A stretch of 64,000 bases of DNA, taken from contig NZ_JBHSAF010000005.1 in assembly GCF_042649925.1 (NCBI RefSeq), positions 36,921 through 100,920 on the forward strand. Direction: 5' to 3'. The first letter of the stretch is position 1. Every line of letters starts with the position of its first letter. Below the pieces are notes generated by a model that had not been told where the DNA came from, searched no databases, and saw only the letters and a list, made by a program, of their open reading frames with translations. Position numbers and translations under genes: made by a program. The DNA is from Pseudaeromonas sharmana (lineage in GTDB: Bacteria > Pseudomonadota > Gammaproteobacteria > Enterobacterales > Aeromonadaceae). Shown here in pieces: positions 18,466 through 28,002 of the stretch.

Positions 18466-18491
18466 AAAGCGGCCTGCGGGCCGCTTTTTTT
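18466..18491 (+). terminator. Rho-independent terminator of the atp operon
   Basis: An AAGCGGCC / GGCCGCTT stem with a short loop and a seven-T tract, 17 nt after the atpC stop. Confidence 0.95.
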
Positions 18492-18560
18492 GTCTCTGCG
18501 CGCCTCATTTTTTGTAGAATGGCGCGATTGGCCACATCGCCGTTGAATCAGGAAGTTGTC

Positions 18561-19925
18561 ATGTCTCTGCACGTCGTCATTCTCGCCGCGGGTAAGGGTA
18601 CCCGCATGCGCTCATCACTGCCGAAAGTCCTGCACCCGGTGGCCGGTCGTCCCATGGTCAGCCATGTCATCGCCACTGCCGAGGCGCTGGGTGCGGCCGC
18701 GGTCCATCTGGTGTATGGCCACGGCGGAGAACTGCTGCAACAGCGGCTGGCCGCCAGTGCCGTGCACTGGGTGCTGCAGGAACAGCAACTCGGCACCGGT
18801 CATGCCGTCGCACAAGCAATGCCGGCGATCCCGGACGAGGCCAAGATACTGGTGCTGTACGGTGATACGCCGCTGATTACTCCGGCAACGCTGCAACGTC
18901 TGCTGGCGATACAGCCGGAGGGCGGCATTGGCTTGCTGACGGTGACGCTGGACGACCCGACCGGCTATGGCCGCATCGTGCGCGAGCAGGGGGCCGTGGT
19001 CGGCATCGTCGAACAGAAGGATGCCAGCGTCGAGCAACAGGCGATCCGCGAGGTGAATACCGGCGTACTGGTGGCGCCGGCCGGCAAGCTGAAGGCGTGG
19101 TTGGCCGGGTTGACCTGCCAGAACGCCCAGGGCGAGTATTACCTGACCGATGTCATTGCCGCCGCTCATCATGCCGGTGCCGCCATCGTCACCGCCCAGG
19201 CCAGCGATGCCCGCGAGACCGAAGGGGCGAATAACCGGGTCCAGCTGGCGGCGCTGGAGCGCTTCTATCAGCAGCGTGCGGCCCAGCAGTTGATGCTCGA
19301 TGGCGTGACACTGCTCGATCCGGCGCGTTTCGACCTGCGCGGTGAGCTGAGCTGTGGTGAAGATGTAATCATCGATGCCAACGTCATCATCGAAGGCGAG
19401 GTGACCCTCGGCCATCGCGTGCAGATCGGTGCCGGCTGCGTGCTCAAGAGCTGTTCCATTGCCGATGACAGCATCATCAGCCCCTATACCGTGATTGAGG
19501 CGTCGACGCTGGCCCGTGGTACCACCATTGGTCCGTTTGCCCGTCTGCGTCCCGGCTGCGAACTGGCCGACGGTGTGCACGTCGGTAACTTTGTCGAGGT
19601 GAAGAATGCCCGTCTCGGCGTCGGTACCAAGGCCGGCCATCTCTCCTATCTGGGCGATAGCGACATTGGCGCCGACGTCAACATTGGCGCCGGCACCATC
19701 ACCTGCAACTATGACGGTGCCAACAAGCACAAGACGGTGATCGAGGATAACGTCTTCGTCGGCTCCGACACCCAGCTGGTGGCGCCGGTGACAGTGCGTA
19801 AAGGGGCGACCATCGGCGCTGGCACCACGGTCACGCGGGAAGTGGGCGAGAATGAGCTGGTCATCACCCGGGTGCCACAACGCCATGTCGCCAACTGGCA
19901 GCGACCGGTGAAAATCAAGAAGTAA
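18561..19925 (+). CDS. glmU: Bifunctional GlmU: GlcN-1-P acetyltransferase / GlcNAc-1-P uridyltransferase
   Basis: A 454-residue cytoplasmic enzyme making UDP-GlcNAc for peptidoglycan and LPS. The N-terminal pyrophosphorylase domain starts LHVVILAAGKGTRMRSSLPKV; the DTPLI motif follows. From about residue 250 a left-handed beta-helix of hexapeptide repeats carries the acetyltransferase with GHLSYLGD and GAGTITCNYDG. The start at 18561 begins the conserved MSLHVV sequence; the longer in-frame opening at 18519 has no homology. It is the second-last step of the pathway whose first enzyme is GlmS, encoded 5 kb away. Confidence 0.98.
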   Translation: MSLHVVILAAGKGTRMRSSLPKVLHPVAGRPMVSHVIATAEALGAAAVHLVYGHGGELLQQRLAASAVHWVLQEQQLGTGHAVAQAMPAIPDEAKILVLYGDTPLITPATLQRLLAIQPEGGIGLLTVTLDDPTGYGRIVREQGAVVGIVEQKDASVEQQAIREVNTGVLVAPAGKLKAWLAGLTCQNAQGEYYLTDVIAAAHHAGAAIVTAQASDARETEGANNRVQLAALERFYQQRAAQQLMLDGVTLLDPARFDLRGELSCGEDVIIDANVIIEGEVTLGHRVQIGAGCVLKSCSIADDSIISPYTVIEASTLARGTTIGPFARLRPGCELADGVHVGNFVEVKNARLGVGTKAGHLSYLGDSDIGADVNIGAGTITCNYDGANKHKTVIEDNVFVGSDTQLVAPVTVRKGATIGAGTTVTREVGENELVITRVPQRHVANWQRPVKIKK

Positions 19926-19940
19926 ATCGCACGTACACAA

Positions 19941-19960
19941 GGGGCACCGCTAGGTGCCCC
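19941..19960. terminator. Terminator between glmU and creD
   Basis: A perfect 8-bp stem GGGGCACC / GGTGCCCC with a 4-nt loop in the space between convergent glmU and creD. A short GGTTGTTT follows on the plus strand. Confidence 0.75.
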
Positions 19961-19979
19961 GGTTGTTTCCGGCCCGGAA

Positions 19980-21332
19980 TCAGACAGCGGGTGGATTATC
20001 CTGGTTGTCCGTGGCCGTCTCCTGGCGTCGTCCCAGGCGGTACCAGTCGACATGCCGGGTGATCACCATCACCAGCGCCAGAGCGACAAACAGCAGTGCC
20101 GAGCCAAGCAACAGTGCCAAGTCTTCGGCCTGCATCAGGCCATACAGAATGGCGTAGAGCAGACCCAGCAGGCAGGCGAAGCCGAGACCACGCAGCAGGC
20201 TGCCAAGCAGGAAGCAGGCGTAGAAGCTCAGCAGGCCGACACAGGCGATGCTGGCCAGCAGATAAGCCAGGCTGAAGCCAATCTGCTCCGACAGCGCCAG
20301 CAGCACCAGATAGAAGACGATCTGCGCCAGACTGACCAACGCATACTGAATCGGGTGCAGCCGCAGCCGCTTCACCAGTTCGAACAGGAAGAAACTGAGG
20401 AAGGTCAGGCCGATAAACAGCTCGGCATACTTCAGTGCCCGGCTATTTTGCTGATAGTGATCCACCGGCTCTATCAGGCTGACCGTGAAGGCAGGCAAGC
20501 TGCCGCTGCCCTGTTCATCCAGTTCCTGAATCCGCTCCTGCAGGTTGTTGGCAAACCAGCTGCTGTCCCAATGGGCGGTAAATCCCTGGTTGTCGATCTG
20601 ACGTTCGCGGGGCAGAAATTGGCCGATGAAGCTGGGGTGCGGCCAGTTGCTGCGCAGCGACAGGCTGCTGCTGGCACCGACGGGCACCAATTCGAAGCTG
20701 CCACTGCCCTGTAAGGTCAGTTCGAAGGCGAAGGGCTGGCTCTGGCCAAGCTGCAGTGCTGCCAGTGATACTGCCGCATGGATCCCCTGTTCGCGGCTGC
20801 CGAGGCGTGCTCCCGGCTGGAATGGCAGGCTGGCATCCCCCCACTTCAGGCGTGGCACCTGCAACAGGCCGCGGGCGTCGGCCACCAGCACGCTCAGATA
20901 GGGGGCACCGATCTGAACCTGTTCATCCTGCAGCAGGGGAGCCAGACCATCGGCAGAGAATTGGCCACTCAGCTGCAGTGGTCCATTGAAGAGTTGCGCC
21001 TGAAAGATACCGAGTTGGCGGCTCTCCACCTGCAGTGTGCTGTTGACGGTCAGTTGCTCGGGTAACAGCAGCAACTGGCGCTGGTGGGTAATGAGGTGAT
21101 ATTTACCCTCTTCTTCGTTGTATTGGTTTTCCTGTTGCTGATAGGGGATCACCAGGATCGGCCCAACCAGGCGCTGTGGTCCGCTGCTGCTGGCACTGAT
21201 CTGTTCCAGCGCCTGATTGCGGTAGGACTGGCGCTCGTAGGTCAGCGACAGCAGGCTGTGGAGCGGAAGCTGGAGCAGCAGAAACAGCATGAGCAGTATC
21301 GTGATTTTGTGGCTGATGAGTGACTTGAACAT
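19980..21332 (-). CDS. creD: CreD inner-membrane protein
   Basis: A 450-residue protein: an N-terminal membrane anchor (about 8-28), a large periplasmic domain, and a cluster of five or six hydrophobic helices in the last 150 residues. This is the CreD family layout, with KSLISHKITILLMLFLLLQLPL and the RLHPIQYALVSLAQIVFYLVLLALSEQIGF block. creD is the best-known target of CreBC, with roles in envelope integrity and beta-lactam responses in Aeromonas, Pseudomonas and Stenotrophomonas. Here it has its own upstream region with a perfect cre/Blr tag, separated from creBC by 338 nt. Confidence 0.95.
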   Translation of the reverse strand: MFKSLISHKITILLMLFLLLQLPLHSLLSLTYERQSYRNQALEQISASSSGPQRLVGPILVIPYQQQENQYNEEEGKYHLITHQRQLLLLPEQLTVNSTLQVESRQLGIFQAQLFNGPLQLSGQFSADGLAPLLQDEQVQIGAPYLSVLVADARGLLQVPRLKWGDASLPFQPGARLGSREQGIHAAVSLAALQLGQSQPFAFELTLQGSGSFELVPVGASSSLSLRSNWPHPSFIGQFLPRERQIDNQGFTAHWDSSWFANNLQERIQELDEQGSGSLPAFTVSLIEPVDHYQQNSRALKYAELFIGLTFLSFFLFELVKRLRLHPIQYALVSLAQIVFYLVLLALSEQIGFSLAYLLASIACVGLLSFYACFLLGSLLRGLGFACLLGLLYAILYGLMQAEDLALLLGSALLFVALALVMVITRHVDWYRLGRRQETATDNQDNPPAV

Positions 21333-21396
21333 GATTCCCTCCTTGAGTTCGACCCAGCCAGCTTGCCGTGGTGATGTGCAGGCGTGATGAGGCCAT

Positions 21397-21412
21397 GTGA
21401 AGGGAGTGTGAA
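21397..21412 (-). promoter_or_regulatory. cre/Blr tag (CreB binding site) of creD
   Basis: On the minus strand the sequence reads TTCAC ACTCCC TTCAC, an exact TTCAC-N6-TTCAC direct repeat. This is the known CreB (BlrA) recognition sequence. It lies 65 nt upstream of the creD start codon, in the correct orientation, and only one is needed for control. Confidence 0.9.
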
Positions 21413-21428
21413 GTCATCAGGAATATTG

Positions 21429-21448
21429 ACCTGTCAACGATGTCAGGT
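21429..21448. promoter_or_regulatory. Lux-box-like/CTGT-N8 palindrome, copy 1
   Basis: The 20-bp element ACCTGTCAACGATGTCAGGT has inverted ACCTG/CAGGT ends. It lies 16 nt upstream of the cre tag, in front of creD. It resembles two other elements in the window at 45846 and 58962. Compared with those two it has one change in the right arm (TGTCAGG instead of TGACAGG). The remainder of the spacer, 21449-21670, is AT-rich (a run around 21530-21585) and I see no gene in it. Confidence 0.5.
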
Positions 21449-21670
21449 GGCCGAAAATAAGCATCCCAGGCAGCAACGGAGCGTGAAAACAGGATAAAAC
21501 CGTGGTGGAAACAGTTAATTCACGGGTTGATTGTTTTTTGTTATCCATATGAAAAATAAAATTAATTTTATTTAATCAAGCCGATGAATCTCTATTGCCC
21601 GGCCAGCGAACGGCTGAGGAATATCTCGGGGCTGTTAAGCAAAAAATATAGGCTGTGCTGGCGAACAGCA

Positions 21671-23119
21671 TTACGTCGCCAGCGGTAACCAGAGACGGGC
21701 ACAGGCTCCGCTATGACCATCTGGCCGGTTATCGAGTTGAATACGGCCCTGGTGACGTTCGACGACCTCACGGACGAAACTCAGCCCCAGGCCGCTGCTT
21801 TTGCCACGTTGCGGGCGGGGCAGCGAGTAGAAGCGTTCAAACAGCCGGCACAAGGCGTAATCCGGGATGCCAGGGCCATCATCGGTAATGGTTAACAGGT
21901 AGCCGCCATCCTGAAGCTGTCCGGCTATCTGGATCGTTCCCTGCTCGGGGGCGAAGTCGAGGGCATTATCCAGCAGGCTGGCGATGGCCTGTCCCAGCAG
22001 CAGACCATCCGCGGCCACAGTGGCCTCCGCCAGTCGGCAGGCGATCTGTTGCTGGCGACGCGTGGCGGCGGCCTGAGCCAGTGCGACCTGGGCCTCGACC
22101 AGCGTCGCCACAGGCTGCGGGGTCAACGTCAGCGCCGGCCTGGACTCCAGACTGGCCAGTTGTAACAGCCGATCGATCAGGTGCTGCATGCGCGCTACCT
22201 GCTCGCCGATGCTGAGCACAAAGCGTTGCGCCACGGCAGGGGGCGGATTCTCCAGCAGCAGCTCGCCGGCGGCGCGCGCCGCGGCTAGCGGGCTTTTCAG
22301 CTCATGGGTCAGACTGTGCACATACTGTTCGACATACGCCTTGCCATCGAGCTGGCGGCGCATCTGCTCCAGCGCGGAGCCCAGGCGCGCCAGCTCCGGG
22401 CTGTCCAGTTCAGGTAGGCTGACCGCCTCGCCGCGGCGTACCGCATGGGCATAAGCCTCCAGGCGGTGGATCGAACGGTTCAGCCACCAGACCAGGATGG
22501 TGCCGACCAGCAGCGCTGTGGCCAGCAAGCCAAAGGCGGTCCATTGCAGTTTGCGTTCGCTGCGGGTGATCACCGGTGCCAACGCGCGATTCGGTTTGGC
22601 CACCGTCAGTACGCCAACGATGGCACCGTGCTGGCGCAGCGGGGCGGCGACATACATCACCGAGCTGCTCTCGTCATCCGGGTCGTCACGGCTGCTACGG
22701 GCACCATACTGACCCCGCAGCGTCAGATAGACATCGTTCCAGCGTGAGAAATCGGCGCCGAGATGGCGACCACTGGAGTCGAAGATGACGATGCCCTGGG
22801 CGTCGGTGACGTAGACTCGGGTATCCAGCGTCTGTTTGCGTAGATGATCGATCTGGGCCGTCATCGGGGCGGCATGTACCTGGGCAAAGGCCTGCGCCAG
22901 CGCGCTGTCTGCCAACGCGGAGCGGCTCGGAGGGCGAACACCGAGATCGGCGCTGACTAACTCGGCCAGCAGCCTGGCCTGATCGACCATGCCCTCTTCG
23001 GTGGCACGACGCACACCGGGTTTGACCTCCTGTACGACAATGGCCAGCAGGCACCAGCCGCCGATGGCCACCAGCAGGAAAAAGCCGAGCAGAACCCGCA
23101 CTCCCAGGCTCACGCGCAT
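21671..23119 (-). CDS. creC: Sensor histidine kinase CreC
   Basis: A 482-residue inner-membrane kinase. The N-terminal helix (about 8-30), a periplasmic PAS-like sensor domain with TRVYVTDAQGIVIFDS, a second helix (about 190-210), then a HAMP segment, the dimerisation/phosphoacceptor motif SLTHELKSPLAAARAAGELL with His272, and an ATPase domain with N, G1 (DDGPGIPD) and G2 (GKSSGLGLSFV) boxes. Its start overlaps creB by 10 nt, so the pair is co-translated. Orthologues are CreC in E. coli and BlrB in Aeromonas. Confidence 0.95.
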   Translation of the reverse strand: MRVSLGVRVLLGFFLLVAIGGWCLLAIVVQEVKPGVRRATEEGMVDQARLLAELVSADLGVRPPSRSALADSALAQAFAQVHAAPMTAQIDHLRKQTLDTRVYVTDAQGIVIFDSSGRHLGADFSRWNDVYLTLRGQYGARSSRDDPDDESSSVMYVAAPLRQHGAIVGVLTVAKPNRALAPVITRSERKLQWTAFGLLATALLVGTILVWWLNRSIHRLEAYAHAVRRGEAVSLPELDSPELARLGSALEQMRRQLDGKAYVEQYVHSLTHELKSPLAAARAAGELLLENPPPAVAQRFVLSIGEQVARMQHLIDRLLQLASLESRPALTLTPQPVATLVEAQVALAQAAATRRQQQIACRLAEATVAADGLLLGQAIASLLDNALDFAPEQGTIQIAGQLQDGGYLLTITDDGPGIPDYALCRLFERFYSLPRPQRGKSSGLGLSFVREVVERHQGRIQLDNRPDGHSGACARLWLPLAT

Positions 23120-23793
23120 AGACTGTACCCCAGCCCTCTATGGGTCTGGATCGGATTGGCGTCGCCATCGATCGCCTTCAGCTTGGCGCGCAGCGTCTTG
23201 ATGTGAGTGTCGACGGTGCGATCCAGGCTTTCGCCACCATCCTGCCAGACGTGATCCAGCAACTGCTGGCGCGAGAAGACATGGCCGGGGTGTTGCAGCA
23301 GCCATTTGAGTAACAGGTATTCGTAACGGGTCAGCGTCAGACGCTGGCTCTGATACTGGATGCAGGCGCGCGCTTCATCCAGCTGGAACAGGCTGCTGGC
23401 TGTCGCTGCTGGCACGGCTGCAGCTGGCCGGGCGCGGCGCAATATGGTGCGCACCCGTGCCGAGACTTCGCGCGGCGAGAAGGGTTTGGCGACATAGTCA
23501 TCGGCGCCGATTTCCAGCCCCAGCAGACGATCGATCTCATCACTGCGCGCGGTGAGAAACAGCAGCGGCACATTGCTGATCTGGCGCAGACGCCGGCATA
23601 GCTCGAAGCCACCGATATCCGGCAGACCGACATCGAGAATGACGAAGTCCGGCGTTTCGGTGCTGACGGCGGTCAACAGCGGCACTCCTCGTTCAAACCA
23701 GCGTACGGCAAAGCCGTCGGTTTCCAGGCTGTAGATCAGGGTTTCGGCGATGGCGGCATCATCTTCCACCAGCCAGACAGTATGTGACGACAT
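23110..23793 (-). CDS. creB: Response regulator CreB
   Basis: A 227-residue OmpR-type regulator. The receiver domain starts with VWLVEDDAAIAETL; the phosphoacceptor is Asp54 in VILDVGLPD, with Thr/Lys switch residues in FLTARSD and VAKPFSPRE. A C-terminal winged helix follows, ending HRGLGYSL. The upstream frame is open to 23826, but similarity begins at MSSHTVWLVED. It should bind the TTCAC-N6-TTCAC tag at 21397 to drive creD. Confidence 0.95.
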   Translation of the reverse strand: MSSHTVWLVEDDAAIAETLIYSLETDGFAVRWFERGVPLLTAVSTETPDFVILDVGLPDIGGFELCRRLRQISNVPLLFLTARSDEIDRLLGLEIGADDYVAKPFSPREVSARVRTILRRARPAAAVPAATASSLFQLDEARACIQYQSQRLTLTRYEYLLLKWLLQHPGHVFSRQQLLDHVWQDGGESLDRTVDTHIKTLRAKLKAIDGDANPIQTHRGLGYSLCA

Positions 23794-23897
23794 CAGGCGC
23801 TGTTCCATAACGATCCTATGCCTCACGTTAACATGCCGACGGATGAAACGGCAGCCATGATCAGTGAGTCAATCAGGGGCATTCTTTCGACTTGATC

Positions 23898-23943
23898 TTT
23901 CGTTTCGAAAGAATATACTCGGCGCATTGTTTCGTTTCGAATG
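23898..23943 (+). promoter_or_regulatory. Tandem operator-like repeats before the DeoR-family gene
   Basis: Two copies of TTTCGTTTCGAA lie at 23898-23909 and 23930-23941, 32 nt apart (about three helical turns), the second ending 14 nt before the start codon. TTTCGTTT-type repeats are known operators of DeoR-family sugar regulators such as AgaR and GlpR. A further partial copy (TTCTTTCGA) is at 23883. Confidence 0.7.
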
Positions 23944-23955
23944 ATTGATATGACC

Positions 23956-24732
23956 ATGAGCAAGCGCAATACCCAGCAACGCCGTCACGCCATCATCTCG
24001 CTGCTCGGCGAGCGCGGCGAGCTGAGCGTCGATGAGCTGGCGCGGCTGTTCGAGACCTCGGAAGTGACGATTCGCAAGGATTTGGCCGAGCTGGAGAAGA
24101 ACGGCCTGCTGCTGCGCCGTTATGGGGGGGCGGTACCGGTGCCGAGCGAACTGGTACCGCCAGTCGTAGAGGAAGATGAGGTTTCGAAACGAAAGCAAGC
24201 GCTGGGCCGTGCCGCAGCGGCGCTGATCCGCGATCACAACCGCTTGATCATTGACTCCGGCAGCACCACGGCGGCGCTGATCCCCGAGCTGGCGAAACGC
24301 CGTGGTCTGGTGGTGATGACCAATTCACTGGCCGTCGCGGCGGCGCTGCGCGAACTGGAGAATGAACCGACGCTGTTGATGACCGGGGGCACCTGGGATC
24401 CGCACTCCGAAGCGTTTCAGGGCCTGGTCGCCGAGCAGGTGCTGCGTTCCTATGACTTTGACCAGCTGTTCATCGGTGCCGCTGGCATAGATCCGTTGCG
24501 TGGTACCACGACATTCAACGAACTGGTGGGGTTATCGCGGGTGATGGCCGAGGTGGCACGCGAGGTGATCGTGCTGGCCGAGTCGCACAAGGTCGGGCGC
24601 AAGATCCCGAACCTCGAGCTGCCGTGGAGCCGGATCCATATTCTGATTACCGATGACGGACTGGCGCCGGCACTGCGCCAGCAAATCGAACAACAGGGGG
24701 TGCAGGTGATCTGTGTCCCCGTCCCTGTCTAA
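23956..24732 (+). CDS. glmR: DeoR-family regulator of amino-sugar metabolism, GlmR-like
   Basis: A 258-residue DeoR/GlpR regulator. The N-terminal winged helix contains the signature FETSEVTIRKDLAELEKNGLLLRRYGGA, and the C-terminal sugar-phosphate sensor domain carries DSGSTTAAL, MTGGTW and the KVGRK motif. The start MSKRNTQQR at 23956 matches the family; in-frame ATGs at 23941 and 23950 overlap the operator. It sits 26 nt before glmS, as the GlmR regulator does in Pseudomonas, so it probably tunes glucosamine-6-phosphate supply. Operator repeats in front of it, and one inside it, suggest autoregulation. Confidence 0.85.
   Translation: MSKRNTQQRRHAIISLLGERGELSVDELARLFETSEVTIRKDLAELEKNGLLLRRYGGAVPVPSELVPPVVEEDEVSKRKQALGRAAAALIRDHNRLIIDSGSTTAALIPELAKRRGLVVMTNSLAVAAALRELENEPTLLMTGGTWDPHSEAFQGLVAEQVLRSYDFDQLFIGAAGIDPLRGTTTFNELVGLSRVMAEVAREVIVLAESHKVGRKIPNLELPWSRIHILITDDGLAPALRQQIEQQGVQVICVPVPV
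24181..24195 (-). promoter_or_regulatory. Intragenic inverted copy of the DeoR-type operator
   Basis: Inside the regulator gene the plus strand reads GTTTCGAAACGAAAG, whose reverse complement contains the exact 13-mer TTTCGTTTCGAAA found at 23898. It lies about 240 nt downstream of the second upstream copy, a distance that would allow repression by DNA looping. In the protein it encodes EVSKRKQ, so codon choice alone might explain it. Confidence 0.5.
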
Positions 24733-24758
24733 TAAAGCGAACAACAAGGAATTCGAGC

Positions 24759-26588
<1,830 letters not shown>

Positions 26589-26608
26589 GTCACCCGAGCA
26601 GCCGAATC

Positions 26609-26655
26609 GGGCTGCCTGCGGCAGCCCTGCCAACACCGGCCTTGTGCCGGTGTTG
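26609..26655. terminator. Two consecutive hairpins after glmS
   Basis: Hairpin 1 is GGGCTGCC / GGCAGCCC (26609-26627); hairpin 2 is CAACACCGGC / GCCGGTGTTG (26631-26655). They separate convergent glmS and ohrR. Neither has a long U-tract, but together they likely stop both genes. Confidence 0.7.
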
Positions 26656-26667
26656 TGTTATCTGCGT

Positions 26668-27108
26668 TCAGTTGGCCAGCAGATCGGCGGTCAGAGCGTC
26701 GCAGCTGGCCTTGAGGCTGCGCAACGCCTCGTCGGAGAGTGACAGCTGGCAGCGCAATTCGGCCGGGATCCGCGCCGCCGCACTGCGCAGTGCTTCGCCC
26801 TCGCTGGTCAGGGTCAGCACCCGCACCCGCTCGTCCTCCTCGCTACGTCCACGGCTGACCAGGCCTTTGCCTTCCAGCCGCTTCAGTAACGGTGTCAGGG
26901 TGCCGGAGTCCAGGTGCAGCTGTTCGCCCAGCTGTTTGACGCTGACCCCCTGCTGCTGCCACAGCACCAGCATTACCAGGTATTGCGGATAGGTCAGATC
27001 CAGGGCCTCGAGCCAGGGGCGGTAGGCGCGGATCAGCGCATTGGTGGCGCTATACAGCGCAAAACAGATCTGTCGCTCCAGCGGCAGCAGTTCATCGGAT
27101 GGGGTCAT
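26668..27108 (-). CDS. ohrR: Organic hydroperoxide sensor-repressor OhrR (MarR family)
   Basis: A 146-residue MarR-family repressor. The reactive cysteine of OhrR is present as Cys15 in LERQICFALYSA. The winged helix (about 55-105) has VKQLGEQLHLDSGTLTPLLKRLE and SEEDERVRVLTLT. Oxidation of Cys15 releases DNA and induces ohr. It is divergent from ohr, with two operator-like palindromes between the two genes, so it likely represses both itself and ohr. Confidence 0.94.
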   Translation of the reverse strand: MTPSDELLPLERQICFALYSATNALIRAYRPWLEALDLTYPQYLVMLVLWQQQGVSVKQLGEQLHLDSGTLTPLLKRLEGKGLVSRGRSEEDERVRVLTLTSEGEALRSAAARIPAELRCQLSLSDEALRSLKASCDALTADLLAN

Positions 27109-27129
27109 CGCGTCCTCAATAAATTGTGT

Positions 27130-27200
27130 GCAATCTTATTGCGTTCATTGTAATCCGCAGTTATAAAGATCGGGAAGTAAGTTGTGTGCAATTTAATTGT
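27130..27200. promoter_or_regulatory. Two OhrR operator-like palindromes
   Basis: GCAAT-CTT-ATTGC at 27130-27142 is a perfect inverted repeat, and GCAAT-TTA-ATTGT at 27188-27200 differs in one base. Both are embedded in the longer shared sequence TTGTGTGCAAT. They lie just upstream of ohrR and ohr respectively, the expected positions for one repressor controlling both promoters. Confidence 0.8.
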
Positions 27201-27232
27201 GTGATTTTTAAATCCGTTATGAGGACAATACT

Positions 27233-27652
27233 ATGACGAGCCTGTATCAAACCCGCGCCACCGCCACCTCCGGCCGTCAGGGCCATGTCGCCAGCGACGA
27301 TGGCTTGCTGGCACTGGATCTGGCCTACCCGAAAGCCCTCGGTGGCAGCGGGACCGCAACCAATCCGGAGCAGCTGTTCGCCGCCGGTTATGCGGCCTGT
27401 TTTTCCAATGCCATCCTGTTTGTCGCCAAGCAGCAACAGCTGGCGCTGACGACGGCCCCCGTGACGGCTGACGTCGGGCTACACCAGGCCGCCAGCGGCT
27501 TTGCACTCAGCGTGGCGCTGGCGGTGACCCTCGATCTGCCGGCGGAGACGGCGCGTGCGCTGGTCGCCAGTGCCCATCAGGTTTGCCCCTACTCCAATGC
27601 GACGCGCGGCAATATCGCGGTGACGCTGAGCGTCAACGGCCAGCCGCTGTAA
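27233..27652 (+). CDS. ohr: Organic hydroperoxide reductase Ohr
   Basis: A 139-residue OsmC/Ohr-family thiol peroxidase that reduces organic and fatty-acid hydroperoxides with lipoyl partners. The catalytic pair is Cys56 (AGYAACFSNA) and Cys118 (HQVCPYSNATRGN). Length is typical. GAGGAC lies before ATG 27233. Regulated by OhrR as judged from the divergent arrangement and operator repeats. Confidence 0.96.
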   Translation: MTSLYQTRATATSGRQGHVASDDGLLALDLAYPKALGGSGTATNPEQLFAAGYAACFSNAILFVAKQQQLALTTAPVTADVGLHQAASGFALSVALAVTLDLPAETARALVASAHQVCPYSNATRGNIAVTLSVNGQPL

Positions 27653-27680
27653 CGCGATACCCCCTGCGCAGCCGTATCGT

Positions 27681-27718
27681 CCGGCCCCGAGGCAGCTCTG
27701 CCCGGGGCCGGTTTTTTT
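27681..27718 (+). terminator. Rho-independent terminator of ohr
   Basis: A 9-bp stem CCGGCCCCG / CGGGGCCGG with inner GGCAG/CTGCC pairs and a seven-T tract. The remaining space up to 27940 has no gene that I can support. Confidence 0.93.
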
Positions 27719-27940
27719 ATCGGCGGCGTTATGGTGCCAAATTTGCAACGCCTGGGGGGCACACACCGGAATCGGGGGCGGACGCAGGATGCGGCCCGGC
27801 TCCCGGCCAGAGCGTGACACGGGGTCGATATCAGGTGCATGGCGCGTTGTGACGCGCCGCATGCGGCAATCACAGCGCTGTATGCGCGCCGAGATAGCCA
27901 GATGTCGGCTGCTGTGCCCGTGCTGGCCGGTCGTGGCGGT

Positions 27941-27972
27941 TGTCGTTATATCCACAGCGGGATAGCGACAAT
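27941..27972. promoter_or_regulatory. ModE-like palindrome upstream of modA
   Basis: An inverted repeat TTGTCGTTAT - 12 nt - ATAGCGACAA with 9 of 10 arm positions matching, 31 nt before the modA start codon. Its CGTTATAT core resembles the ModE molybdate operator of E. coli. No modE gene is in the window. Confidence 0.6.
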
Positions 27973-28002
27973 GACAATAAGCCAACAATAAGGAACCATA
28001 AG

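Noticed and set aside
17145..18572. A 475-codon minus-strand ORF across atpD and atpC
   Set aside because: Spans two confident genes in antisense; composition is that of an antisense shadow.
18615..19940. A 441-codon minus-strand ORF opposite glmU
   Set aside because: Shadow of glmU with no recognisable domain, running through the GlmU beta-helix coding region.
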